DNA from: CAYZWU01 sp964482235
GTDB taxonomy: Bacteria; Planctomycetota; B15-G4; CAYZWU01
Direction: 5' to 3'
Length of the DNA: 52,593 nt
NCBI GenBank assembly: GCA_964482235.1
Contig: CAYZWU010000037.1
Coordinates: 1 to 52,593 of the forward strand
Below are positions 8,487 to 16,761 of the stretch, in pieces. The notes below the pieces were generated by a model that was given only the letters and a program-made list of their open reading frames with translations, was not told the origin of the DNA and searched no databases. How positions within the stretch are numbered: the stretch's first letter is position 1; each line of letters begins with the position of its first letter. Both the position numbers and the translations under genes were made by a program.

Positions 8487-8720
8487 CTACAGTGAGGCGG
8501 CTGTGTCGTCGTTCGTGGGTGACGCCTGCTCCATCGCATCGAGCGCCGCGACATCCGAAGCAGTCTCTCCTGCCTCCATTTCGATGGAAGCCGGCTCTTC
8601 ATCTCTCTGCTCGTCCCCGGGCTGTTCCTCGAGGTTCTGGACGGACCCGTCCAGGAGGCAGGAGCCTCAGCATCCGGTCAGCACGAGAGCCAGCAGAAGC
8701 AGGACAACATACTTGAGCAT
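8487..8720 (-). CDS. candidate selenoprotein: tiny lipoprotein with Cys-Sec-Gly-Ser-Cys mature N-terminus
   Basis: A 77-residue reading frame interrupted only by one UGA at codon 18 (bases 8667-8669). The start at 8720 has an ideal AGGAGG eight bases upstream. Codons 1-17 encode a classical lipoprotein signal (MLKYVVLLLLALVLTGC) with lipobox LTGC. The UGA follows the lipidated Cys directly, so the mature protein would begin Cys-Sec-Gly-Ser-Cys. After the UGA, 59 codons remain open to a TAG; they have the high GC third positions of neighbouring genes and encode an acidic, disordered tail rich in Glu, Asp and Ala. A perfect 7-bp hairpin with loop GGUC starts 13 bases after the UGA. UGA is a normal stop in adjacent genes. 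I infer Sec insertion; a point-mutated pseudogene is the alternative. It is divergent from the ahb cluster. Confidence 0.72.
8637..8654 (-). promoter_or_regulatory. candidate bacterial SECIS hairpin
   Basis: The stem CUGGACG/CGUCCAG (7 bp, perfect) with loop GGUC spans bases +13 to +30 after the UGA; the loop is at +20 to +23. In E. coli fdhF, the SelB-binding hairpin has a loop containing GGUC at almost the same distance from its UGA. Here the stem lies inside the coding sequence, as expected for bacterial SECIS elements. Confidence 0.65.
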
Positions 8721-8967
8721 GATCTTTTTCCTCCTGAAACGGACGGTTCGATCCAGGGGAATGAACCGTCCAGAAAATTCGTTCATCAGCATGTTCTAAT
8801 AGCACACACACAGCCTGAAATCCATGGATCGACGAGGATTCCGCCAGAGGAAAAAAGTGCTCTTTTTCCGGAAATAATTGTCTCCAGCGGTAGACGCCGG
8901 GGGAAAAAAAGATAGTATCCATGGTTCCGGACAGCCCGGAAAGACAGACCGATCTGGAGTGTTTGAC

Positions 8968-10137
8968 ATGATCGGCGTGAGCAAGCTTCTCATCCGAAAA
9001 AACGAGCCGTCCGACAGTCTTCGCTACGGGCACGGCGGCCGATCGGGGGCGACTCCGTCAGCGTTCAACCGCCCCATCGTTGTCTATAACTGCTTGAAAC
9101 AATGCAACTTGAAGTGCATTCACTGCTATGCCAACGCCACGACCCGGGAGGATCCTGACCGGCTCGACACCGGCGAGGCAAAGGGAATGATCGATTCGTG
9201 CGCCGCCTTCGGCTGCCCGGTTCTGCTCTTCTCCGGCGGCGAGCCCCTCCTCAGGGGCGACCTCTTCGAGCTGATGCACCATGCCATGTCCCGGAAGATG
9301 CGCACCACACTCTCGACCAACGGCACGCTCATCGACCGGAGCACGGCCCGGGAGCTGAAAAAGTGCAGCACCGGCTACGTGGGTATCAGCCTCGACGGCA
9401 TGAAGGAGACGCACGACCGGTTCCGCCGTCACGACGGGGCGTGGCAGCGGGCGATCGAGGGGCTCGAGAACTGCCGGGCCGAGGGGATCCGCACGGGACT
9501 CCGGATCACGCTCACCCGGCATAACTTCGATGACATCCCGGCGCTGCTCGATCTCTTCGAAAAGAAAAAAATTCCCCGGATCTGCTTCTACCACCTGGTC
9601 TACACCGGCCTCGGTGCGGAGCAGATGGAGAACGACCTCACCCACGAGCAGACGCGCGAGGTCATGGAGCTGATCTTCGAAAAGACCGTCGAGCTCCACG
9701 AGAAGGGTCATGACCGGGAGATCCTGACGGTGGACAATCATGCGGACGGCCCCTTTCTCTGGCTCTGGGCGAAGAAGAACAGGCCCGATGCGGCGGACCG
9801 CATCTTCCGGATGATCGAGGCCAACCGGGCGAAGAGCACGGGGCAGGGAATCTCCTGCATCTCCTGGAACGGCGACATCCTGCCCGATCAGTTCTGGCGG
9901 GACAAGGTGCTCGGCAACATCCGCCGCCACTCCTTCGAGGAGGTCTGGTCGAACCCGGAGAATCGATTCCTTCACGACCTGCGCCGCAGGGAGGAGCTGG
10001 TCACGGGCCGCTGCGCACGATGCCGTTTCCTCGCCATCTGCCGCGGTGGATTTCGCGCCCGGGCCGAGGTGCGGTTCGGCGAGCTCTGGGCCGAGGATCC
10101 GGCCTGCTATCTGACTGACGAGGAGATCGCGCCTTGA
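8968..10137 (+). CDS. ahbC: radical SAM enzyme AhbC-like (12,18-didecarboxysiroheme deacetylase)
   Basis: A 389-residue radical SAM/SPASM protein. The CxxxCxxC cluster motif (CNLKCIHC) starts near residue 46, a GGEP-type SAM motif (SGGEPLLR) near residue 89, and a C-terminal Cys cluster (CARCRFLAICRGGFRARA) binds auxiliary iron-sulfur. The N-terminal MIGVSKLLIR...PSDSLRYG signature is typical of the AhbC/NirJ branch. AhbC removes two acetate side chains from 12,18-didecarboxysiroheme to give Fe-coproporphyrin III. Start chosen at 8968 (GGAG nine bases upstream) because the longer frame lacks family similarity. Together with ahbD, ahbA and ahbB it completes the siroheme-to-heme route; NirJ (heme d1) is the main alternative but no nir genes accompany it. 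Confidence 0.82.
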   Translation: MIGVSKLLIRKNEPSDSLRYGHGGRSGATPSAFNRPIVVYNCLKQCNLKCIHCYANATTREDPDRLDTGEAKGMIDSCAAFGCPVLLFSGGEPLLRGDLFELMHHAMSRKMRTTLSTNGTLIDRSTARELKKCSTGYVGISLDGMKETHDRFRRHDGAWQRAIEGLENCRAEGIRTGLRITLTRHNFDDIPALLDLFEKKKIPRICFYHLVYTGLGAEQMENDLTHEQTREVMELIFEKTVELHEKGHDREILTVDNHADGPFLWLWAKKNRPDAADRIFRMIEANRAKSTGQGISCISWNGDILPDQFWRDKVLGNIRRHSFEEVWSNPENRFLHDLRRREELVTGRCARCRFLAICRGGFRARAEVRFGELWAEDPACYLTDEEIAP

Positions 10138-10235
10138 ACCGACACATAATCTCTCGCTTTCGATCGAGAAACAGTTTTAAACGGCCTGTTTAGCGAGCCG
10201 CGCGCGGCTCGAAGGCCCTGGAAATTCGGAACCGG

Positions 10236-11330
10236 ATGACGCATAACAAGGACAAAGGCCGGCGGGAATTTCTTCCCAGGGTCCTGGCCGTCGAGGTCAC
10301 CCGGAGGTGCAATCTCGACTGCATCCACTGCCGCGCCCTGGCCGGCGGCACGGCGCCGGAAGGCGAGCTCTCCCTCGAGGCGTACAAGGACTTCTTCGCT
10401 GACGTGGCCTCCTTCTCGAGCCCGATCGTCATCCTGACCGGAGGCGAGCCCCTTCTCCGGAGCGACATCTTCGACATCGCCGCCTCGGCATCGGCCCAGG
10501 GGCTCCGGGTCGCCCTCTCGACCAACGGCACGATGGTCTCGAAGGAGACGACGCGCCGTCTCCTCGACGTTGGCGTCAAATCGGTCTCCATCAGCATCGA
10601 CGGCTCGACGGCAAAGATCCACGACGACTTCCGGCAGCAGGTCGGCTCCTTCGCGGCCAGCCTGGAGGGGATGCGGATCTTCCAGGAGGCCGGGATCAAG
10701 GTGCAGATCAACACCTCGCTCACGCGCCGCAACCAGCACGACCTGGAGGCGATCTTCCGGCTCGTGAAGGAGAGGAGCGCCGACGCCTGGCACGTCTTTC
10801 TCCTCGTTCCCACCGGAAGGGGGGAGACGGCAGGCGACAACGAGCTGATCACCGCCGAGGATTACGAGACGATCCTCAACGCGATCTACGAGAAGAACCG
10901 GGACGAGGCGATGGAGATCAAGCCGACCTGCGCCCCCCAGTACTACAGGATCCTGAAAGAGAGAAGCCGCGCGGAAGGCATTCCTCTCGATGCCGAGCAC
11001 TTCGGCATCAATGCGCGCACGCGGGGATGCCTTGCCGGCATGGGATTCGCATTTCTGAGCTATCGCGGGGAGGTCTTCCCCTGCGGATACTATCCGAAAG
11101 AGGCGGGGAACATTGCCGAGAAGCCGTTCCACGAGATCTGGGAGCGCTCCGACCTCTTCGTCGGGCTGAGGGATTTCAAGAAGTACGAAGGCGCGTGCGG
11201 ACGCTGCGCTTTCATCCACGTCTGCGGGGGCTGCCGGGCGCGGGCCCTCGCACTCACGGGAAACGACTTCGCCCCGGAACCGTACTGCACTCATGGGATG
11301 GAAAAAGACAAGGAGGCGGGCCCGGCATGA
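10236..11330 (+). CDS. ahbD: radical SAM heme b synthase AhbD-like
   Basis: A 364-residue radical SAM/SPASM protein. VEVTRRCNLDCIHCRA (about residues 19-34) holds the 4Fe-4S-binding cysteines and GGEPLLR the SAM-binding motif. The C-terminal CGRCAFIHVCGGCRARA block and the final EPYC supply auxiliary cluster ligands. The pattern matches AhbD, which oxidatively decarboxylates two propionates of Fe-coproporphyrin III to the vinyl groups of heme b under anaerobic conditions. It lies 98 bases after ahbC and overlaps the start of ahbA by ATGA. The ribosome binding site is weak, so the start could shift slightly. Confidence 0.82.
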   Translation: MTHNKDKGRREFLPRVLAVEVTRRCNLDCIHCRALAGGTAPEGELSLEAYKDFFADVASFSSPIVILTGGEPLLRSDIFDIAASASAQGLRVALSTNGTMVSKETTRRLLDVGVKSVSISIDGSTAKIHDDFRQQVGSFAASLEGMRIFQEAGIKVQINTSLTRRNQHDLEAIFRLVKERSADAWHVFLLVPTGRGETAGDNELITAEDYETILNAIYEKNRDEAMEIKPTCAPQYYRILKERSRAEGIPLDAEHFGINARTRGCLAGMGFAFLSYRGEVFPCGYYPKEAGNIAEKPFHEIWERSDLFVGLRDFKKYEGACGRCAFIHVCGGCRARALALTGNDFAPEPYCTHGMEKDKEAGPA

Positions 11331-11830
11331 CCCGGCAGCGACCGGACCCGGAAGGCAGCATGGAAAAAGAGAACAGACCACAGCTCGATCCCCTGGACCG
11401 CGAGATCGTCAACAGGATCCAGACGGAGGTGCCTCTCGTGAAGCGGCCGTTCCACGCCCTGGCCGACGAGCTCGGCATCACCGAGGAGGAGATGCTTCGA
11501 CGCGTCGAGAGGCTTCGGGACAGCGGCGTCGTCCGGCGCCTCGGGCCGATCCTCAACTACCCCGCCTGGGGCATGAGCGGCGTGCTCGTTGCCGCCAATG
11601 TCTCCCCCTCCCATGTCGACGACGCCAGGAAAGCGGCGCACGAGCATCCGGAGATCACCCACGCCTATCTCCGGGACCATCCCTGGAACTTCTGGTTCAC
11701 CGTGGTGGCGGAAAACGAGGAGGTCCGCGACGCGATCATCGACGATGTGACCGAGCGCGCCGGGCTCCGTGACGTGAGAAAGTTGAAACGGAAGAAGTCG
11801 TTCAAGCTGAACGTGAAGTTCAAGCTTTGA
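11327..11830 (+). CDS. ahbA: siroheme decarboxylase subunit AhbA-like (Lrp/AsnC-type)
   Basis: A 167-residue AsnC/Lrp-like protein of the NirD/AhbA type: an N-terminal winged helix (LDREIVNRIQTEVPLVKRPF) and a C-terminal ferredoxin-like domain with PWNFWFTVVAE and GLRDVRKLKRKKSFKL. AhbA and AhbB form a heterodimer that removes CO2 from the C12 and C18 acetates of siroheme. The ATG at 11327 overlaps the ahbD stop (ATGA) and has GGAGG ten bases upstream, so translation is coupled. The usual length of this family is about 150-170. Confidence 0.82.
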   Translation: MTRQRPDPEGSMEKENRPQLDPLDREIVNRIQTEVPLVKRPFHALADELGITEEEMLRRVERLRDSGVVRRLGPILNYPAWGMSGVLVAANVSPSHVDDARKAAHEHPEITHAYLRDHPWNFWFTVVAENEEVRDAIIDDVTERAGLRDVRKLKRKKSFKLNVKFKL

Positions 11831-12348
11831 TGAAGCGCTTCGATCCGAAGAGGAGATTTCAGATGGTGACGGACAGGGAGCTGATCGACGCGGCAGCCAA
11901 GGGCCTCAGGATCGAGGCGGAGCCTTTCAAGCCCCTGGCGGAGCGGCTCGGCCTCTCGCAGGACGAAGTGATCGACCGGCTGAAGGGGATGATCGAAGCA
12001 GGCAAGGTCCGGCGCTTTGCCGCCTCGGTCCGGCACCAGCCGATCGGGTACCTGTTCAACGCCATGATCCTGGCCAGGACCGACGAGGAGGACCTCGACC
12101 GCATCGGCCAGGCCGCCTGCTCCATCAAGGCCGTGAGCCACTGCTACCAGCGCTCCCACCCGGACGGCGATCCCTGGTGCCTCTACATCATGGCTCACCA
12201 CCGGGACGAAGCCAGGCTCGATGACGTGATCGAGGAGATCCGCAACCTTCCCGGAGTCAGGGCGCTGGAGATCTGCAGATCCATCGAGGAGCTCAAGAAG
12301 ACATCGCTGAGCGGTGTGACCTCGAACGTGAAAAAGCTCAAGCGGTAA
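11830..12348 (+). CDS. ahbB: siroheme decarboxylase subunit AhbB-like (Lrp/AsnC-type)
   Basis: A 172-residue partner of the preceding gene, with the same layout: winged helix (EPFKPLAERLGLSQDEVIDRL) followed by RRFAASVRHQPIGY, where the family usually has heme-substrate contacts, then CYQRSHPDGDPWCLYIMAHHRDE. The ATG at 11830 overlaps the ahbA stop by one base (TGATG), which implies tight coupling and supports a heterodimer. It is the last gene of the ahbCDAB cluster. The early steps to siroheme are not in the window. Confidence 0.82.
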   Translation: MKRFDPKRRFQMVTDRELIDAAAKGLRIEAEPFKPLAERLGLSQDEVIDRLKGMIEAGKVRRFAASVRHQPIGYLFNAMILARTDEEDLDRIGQAACSIKAVSHCYQRSHPDGDPWCLYIMAHHRDEARLDDVIEEIRNLPGVRALEICRSIEELKKTSLSGVTSNVKKLKR

Positions 12349-12435
12349 CGCGTCCGAACATTCTTTCGCATTCGTGACGAGGATCTGTCGGATGGGATGC
12401 GGCAAGCTGCGGTGGAAGCCGCTCGAGTGTTCGGA

Positions 12436-13110
12436 CTACCTGGCCTCGTACTTCATCATCAGCTGTCCCCGCGGGTGCTTCCAGTCACCGATGTAATGGG
12501 CATTCCACCCGTTGTCCCGGCCGGACCTCTCCATCTCGGCGCGCGGGTAGGCAAACTTGATGTTGCTGTGCGACTCCTCGGGGTTGTCCGCCGACGGTTC
12601 GTCGAAGAAGGTCGCGAAGAAAAGGTGGCCCGGATTGACGAACTCCCGCAAGTGGGCCAGGCAGAGGATGATGTCGTCAGGCACGAGATGGGTGAAGAGG
12701 GAGATGGCCAGGGAGTAGTCCGGGACCTTCGAGAACCGCGCGAACTCGAATGAATCGGAGATCACGATCTCCGGCTTCTTCTCCTCGAAGATCGCCTCGC
12801 CGATCTCCTCCTCGACGCCCTTGTCCACGAGCTGCTGTTCCTTCTCGATGCCGAGATAGTTCCCCGGCTCCAGGTACCTGATGAAATGGATTCCGCCGCG
12901 AAAGGAACCGCAGGCCACGTCGCAGAAGCAGTGGGACGGCATGAGCCCGTCGGCAACCATAAAATCGAACTGTAGCTTGCCGATCTCGTCCCACATTCCG
13001 CCCACGTATTCCCTGTGGCTCAACGAATCGAGAAACTGCTTCTCGCTTTTCACGTCGGACCGCTTCCTGCGGAACATGCCCTTGAACCTGTCCAGAGCGC
13101 CGTTCTCCAT
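12436..13110 (-). CDS. class I SAM-dependent methyltransferase-like protein
   Basis: A 224-residue protein with a Rossmann-type methyltransferase core. DVACGSFRGGIHFIRYL (about residues 64-80) is motif I, LGIEKEQQL the acidic strand-2 motif, and YSLAISLFTHL matches the post-I/IV region typical of small-molecule or glycan methyltransferases. The C-terminal NAHYIGDWKHPRGQLMMKYE resembles enzymes found in polysaccharide clusters. It lies next to a GT4 glycosyltransferase on the same strand, consistent with glycan modification. The start at 13110 has AGGAGG nine bases upstream. Confidence 0.75.
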   Translation of the reverse strand: MENGALDRFKGMFRRKRSDVKSEKQFLDSLSHREYVGGMWDEIGKLQFDFMVADGLMPSHCFCDVACGSFRGGIHFIRYLEPGNYLGIEKEQQLVDKGVEEEIGEAIFEEKKPEIVISDSFEFARFSKVPDYSLAISLFTHLVPDDIILCLAHLREFVNPGHLFFATFFDEPSADNPEESHSNIKFAYPRAEMERSGRDNGWNAHYIGDWKHPRGQLMMKYEAR

Positions 13111-13233
13111 TTCTCGATTCCTCCTGCCATGCGTCATCGAATCCGAGTCCCGCGGACTCTTCGTCGAGTATAGCAGAGTGGCGATTCGACGGTTCAGGAG
13201 AAAAATGATGAAGCCAAGATCCCGGCACCAGGC

Positions 13234-14874
13234 TCAGTCGGCCCGATCGGCCGGGAGAGGGAGGCCGGCGAGCTCGCCGTAGGCCCTTGCCATCTGGACG
13301 GCCCTCAGCTTCCAGTCGAAGTTCTCCTCGGCGATCCGGCGGAGCACGGGGCTGGCCTCGCGCAGCTTCGCATCGCCCAGAAGAGAGGCCAGGTTCGACG
13401 CGAGCCTCTCCACCCGGACGGCATCGTCCCTGGGGATCCTGATCCTGTCCGTGAGCGATTTCCCCAGGAAGGATTCGAGCTCGGTGATGCTGTCCGAGAA
13501 TCCGCTGAAATCAGTCACCAGGGGCAGCACCCCGTTGGCCAGCGACTCCATCACGACGAGAGGGTAGGCTTCCGGCACGACGGAGGGAAAGACCGCAGCG
13601 TCTGCGCATGGAAAGAGAAAACGCAGCAGCGAGTGGTCGAGCCTGCCGAGGAAGACGACATGCCGGTCGAGGTCCTTTCCCGACTCCAGGAGGAGGGAAA
13701 GGTTGTCGTCCCGCTCCAGGAAGGCGCGCACATCCTCCCAGGGGCCGGTCAGCTCGTTGCGGTCCAGGTCCATGCCCCTGGCCGTGAGATGAAGGAGAAG
13801 CTCCCTGTCGCCGCTGGCGATGGCGTGAACCAAAGCCTCGAGAACCTCCCTGTAGGCGCCCGAGCCCACCACCACCAGGGTGGTCGAGGGAGACTCGCGC
13901 AGCACCATCGGCATAGCCGTGATCAGGCTCTGCAGACCCTTGCCCACGGTGAGGGATCCCACGAAGAGGACGATGTTGCCCTGCCATGGTATCGCCTCGA
14001 GCTTGCGGTGCAGGTCCCTGTCGGGCAGGGAGTGGTCGTACTGGTCGAGATGGGCCTGGGTGGCATCGTAGTCACCCCGCCTCAACCGTTCGATCAATTC
14101 CGTCTCGAGCTCGATCCCCTTTCCGCCGATGTCCCCGACAGCCCCCGCGAGACGCTCGATCGAGGCACGCCGCTCCCCCCGCGCAACGGGCTTGAAGAGC
14201 GACGTGTCCACCCCCACGCCGACGATCCGGCTTTTTGCCGCGATCTCCTCACTCTTCTCCGGATAGAGGCCGAGGATCCTGCTCTGGACCTCCCTGTTGC
14301 CCACGATCATTCCGCTGCATCCGGAAAGGCCCTCCCAGGCCAGCCTCCTGTACCGCTCGTCGCGCTTCACCGTGTACTCGATGGCGCTCCCGTGGGGGTA
14401 GATGATCAGGGGCGTCCCCGTATCGCGGCACGGCCGGAGCGCGGCCACGGGCTGGAACACGAGATGGTTGGCGTGAAGCGCGTCGAGCTTCTGCCTGGAC
14501 AGGATTGCATGGAGAAGATCCTCGTTCAGCCGGCGGTAGGCGTCGATCTCCCCGTCGGTGAGCGCGGTGAAGGACTTGACGTTTCCTTCCCTCTGCTTGT
14601 CGGTGAGGAAAACGGGCCGGACAGGTCCGTGGGGAAGCTGGTGAAGAAAGCAGCCTGCGCCGCTTCCGGCCCCTTTCCGGAAAAGCGTCTCAGCATCGCC
14701 GCCCGGCGTCCACCTGAATGCGCCGGAGACAAAGGGCAGGGCTTCGGGATTCTCCTCGCGGCAGATCACGTGAACCTCGTGTCCCGCGTCCACGAGGCTG
14801 GCTGCCAGATAGCGCGTGTACTCGTTGCTGCCCGAGCCGGTCAGCTCGTAGCCATGAAAAAGCCCTATTCGCAT
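13234..14874 (-). CDS. GT4-family glycosyltransferase
   Basis: A 546-residue GT-B fold glycosyltransferase. The N-terminus (MRIGLFHGYELTGSGSNEYTRYLA) is the standard acceptor-domain start with a glycine-rich loop. The C-terminal half has VLFVGSLTVGKGLQSLI and the donor-binding block FPSVVPEAYPLVVMESLANGVLP, with the E-x7-E spacing of GT4 enzymes. A roughly 70-residue insertion rich in charged residues (about 235-305) separates the domains and is not typical of the family. Length is above the usual 370-450. The sugar and acceptor are unknown. I chose the start at 14874, with AGGA six bases upstream, rather than the longer reading frame. Confidence 0.85.
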   Translation of the reverse strand: MRIGLFHGYELTGSGSNEYTRYLAASLVDAGHEVHVICREENPEALPFVSGAFRWTPGGDAETLFRKGAGSGAGCFLHQLPHGPVRPVFLTDKQREGNVKSFTALTDGEIDAYRRLNEDLLHAILSRQKLDALHANHLVFQPVAALRPCRDTGTPLIIYPHGSAIEYTVKRDERYRRLAWEGLSGCSGMIVGNREVQSRILGLYPEKSEEIAAKSRIVGVGVDTSLFKPVARGERRASIERLAGAVGDIGGKGIELETELIERLRRGDYDATQAHLDQYDHSLPDRDLHRKLEAIPWQGNIVLFVGSLTVGKGLQSLITAMPMVLRESPSTTLVVVGSGAYREVLEALVHAIASGDRELLLHLTARGMDLDRNELTGPWEDVRAFLERDDNLSLLLESGKDLDRHVVFLGRLDHSLLRFLFPCADAAVFPSVVPEAYPLVVMESLANGVLPLVTDFSGFSDSITELESFLGKSLTDRIRIPRDDAVRVERLASNLASLLGDAKLREASPVLRRIAEENFDWKLRAVQMARAYGELAGLPLPADRAD

Positions 14875-14932
14875 GGAGGTCCTTTTCGAAGCGCTCGCAA
14901 GGAGATCGCGCAAGAAAAGTAAGGTATCAGCC

Positions 14933-15187
14933 TCACATCCTTCTTTTCGTGAAACTTTTTTCGTTCGACTCCCAGACCGAACCGCCGAAGTAGAGGCCGA
15001 ACAGAGGAAAGAATATAAGGGATAGCAGGAGAATGGTGTACAAATTCTCGCCCCAGATCGCCCCCATCAGCATGGAAAAGAAAAATGCCGAGGGTATCCC
15101 GAAAAGAATAAAGCCGTTTTTCCAGATGTAATAGACCTTCCCTCTCCTCCGGATGGCCCGCCACCTATCTTGTTGTATCGGGTTCAT
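14933..15187 (-). CDS. small two-helix membrane protein, unknown function
   Basis: An 84-residue protein with a basic N-terminus (RWRAIRRRGKVYYIWKNG) and two predicted membrane segments (FILFGIPSAFFFSMLMGAIWG and LYTILLLSLIFFPLFGLYFGG). No family recognised. The start at 15187 has AGGAG eight bases upstream, which argues against the longer frame that begins at 15493 and would run against the HD-GYP gene. Local base composition is more A+T rich than the neighbours. It shares orientation with the GT4 gene 58 bases downstream. Confidence 0.6.
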   Translation of the reverse strand: MNPIQQDRWRAIRRRGKVYYIWKNGFILFGIPSAFFFSMLMGAIWGENLYTILLLSLIFFPLFGLYFGGSVWESNEKSFTKRRM

Positions 15188-15447
15188 TTCCGTCTCCTGT
15201 CCTATTCGTCCAGCAAACCCTGCCGGGCCGCTTTCGCAATTATCGGCATGCTCTTCCTGAGCATTGACTGTTATTTCGACGATCGGAAGGGGTGAATATT
15301 TCCCCTGAATAGTGTCACTTTTCTCTTCAGGGCTAAACCTAACCTGCCGAGACAACCGATTACCTACTGGATAATAGTTGGTTCGTGCTCCAGTACGGGG
15401 GAGAGGCCGCTCGTCAAGGCATGGCCGGAGGAGAGCTGGGAGACGGA

Positions 15448-16737
15448 ATGATCCACCAAACCAAGATTTCGCTGCATCGCTTGATCCTGTCACTCTCCGA
15501 TGCCCTCGACTACGTCTGCCCGGAAATTGCCGACCACCAGCAGCGCGTCACCTACATCGCCGTCCACATGGCCAAGGAGATGGGATTCCGGAGCGCCGAC
15601 CTGGCTGATCTCTTCCTGGCATCGGCGCTGCATGACATCGGCATGATACGCGTGGAAAACAGGCTGCGCCTCATCAACAACGGCGATCTGAACACCGTGC
15701 TCTGGCACGGCGAGATGGGCTACGAGCTGCTCCGCACCAACGACTTCTTCTCCCGTGCCGCCCGGATGATCCGCCATCACCACGCGAAGTGGGAGAACGG
15801 CCTGGGAGCCGAGGCCGACGGCCAAACCGTACCGCTCGCAAGCCAGATCATCTGCCTGGCCGACACGGTGGAACGGGCCATCGATCGCAAGGTCAACATC
15901 CTCGACCAGTCGGAGCAGATCATCGAGCAGGTGACGGAGGGATCCGGGGACCGGTTCCATCCCGACTGCGTCGAAGCCTTCAACAACATCGCCGGGACCG
16001 AGGCGTTCTGGCTCGGCTGCTCGTCGCGCCGGATCTACGGCCTCCTGCTGCAGGTCGTTGCCGAGATCCCCTTCGAGGCGACGAACAAGGTGATCCAGGG
16101 CATCTCCGAGATCTTCGCCCGCGTGGTGGATGCCATGAGCAGCTGGACGGCCACCCATTCCGCCGGAGTGGCGGCCACGGCGGTGGCCCTGACGCGGATG
16201 CTGAAGCTCTCCGACAGGGAGCAGTTCTACATGCGCACGGCCGGGCTCCTGCACGACCTGGGAAAACTGTCCGTGCCCACGCACCTTCTCGACAAGCCGG
16301 GCCCCCTGACACCGAGCGAGTGGAACGTGATCCGGTGCCACACCTATCACACGTACAGGATTCTGGAAACGGTGGGCTTTCCCAAGCAGATCACCGAGTG
16401 GGCCTCCCTCCATCACGAGCGGATCGACGGGCAGGGGTACCCGTTCCATCTCACGGGCTCCGACCTGGCGCTGGGCTCGAGGATCATGGCCGTGGCGGAT
16501 GCCTTCACGGCCATGACGGAGAACCGCCCCTATCGCGAAGGTTTCAGCTGCGACGAGGCCATCGTCTTCATCAACAGGATGGTGAGGAACGGCGGGCTCG
16601 ACGGCGACGTGGTGTCGCTTCTCGCCAAGAACTACACCGAGATCGACATGATCCGGAAGCACGAGCAGAGCCTGTATGCGGAACAGCAGAAGGTGCTCAC
16701 CAGGATCGTGACGGACCACCAGCTGCTCTGCACCTGA
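15448..16737 (+). CDS. double HD-domain protein with C-terminal HD-GYP (c-di-GMP phosphodiesterase type)
   Basis: A 429-residue protein with two HD domains. The first (about residues 20-190) has ASALHDIGMIRV and a downstream HHH segment. The second (about residues 230-400) carries HDLGKLSVPTHLL, HHERIDGQGYP and MAVADAFTAMTENRPYREG, the complete HD-GYP signature of cyclic di-GMP phosphodiesterases. No sensory or receiver domain and no membrane segment is seen, so it is probably a cytoplasmic effector. The start at 15448 has GGGAG upstream; an in-frame ATG at 15421 is an alternative. A shortened copy of the 3' part of this gene lies at 22381-22555. Confidence 0.85.
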   Translation: MIHQTKISLHRLILSLSDALDYVCPEIADHQQRVTYIAVHMAKEMGFRSADLADLFLASALHDIGMIRVENRLRLINNGDLNTVLWHGEMGYELLRTNDFFSRAARMIRHHHAKWENGLGAEADGQTVPLASQIICLADTVERAIDRKVNILDQSEQIIEQVTEGSGDRFHPDCVEAFNNIAGTEAFWLGCSSRRIYGLLLQVVAEIPFEATNKVIQGISEIFARVVDAMSSWTATHSAGVAATAVALTRMLKLSDREQFYMRTAGLLHDLGKLSVPTHLLDKPGPLTPSEWNVIRCHTYHTYRILETVGFPKQITEWASLHHERIDGQGYPFHLTGSDLALGSRIMAVADAFTAMTENRPYREGFSCDEAIVFINRMVRNGGLDGDVVSLLAKNYTEIDMIRKHEQSLYAEQQKVLTRIVTDHQLLCT

Positions 16738-16761
16738 CCGCTTCGAAGACCGGGGCCTCTC

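Noticed and set aside
8667..8669. Reassignment of UGA to Gly or Trp in this genome
   Set aside because: Several well-defined genes end in UGA, for example ahbC, ahbD and the ECF sigma gene, some overlapping the next start codon.
8599..9033. 144-codon minus-strand frame overlapping the small lipoprotein and the ahbC start
   Set aside because: Different frame from the lipoprotein, no ribosome binding site, no signal or domain.
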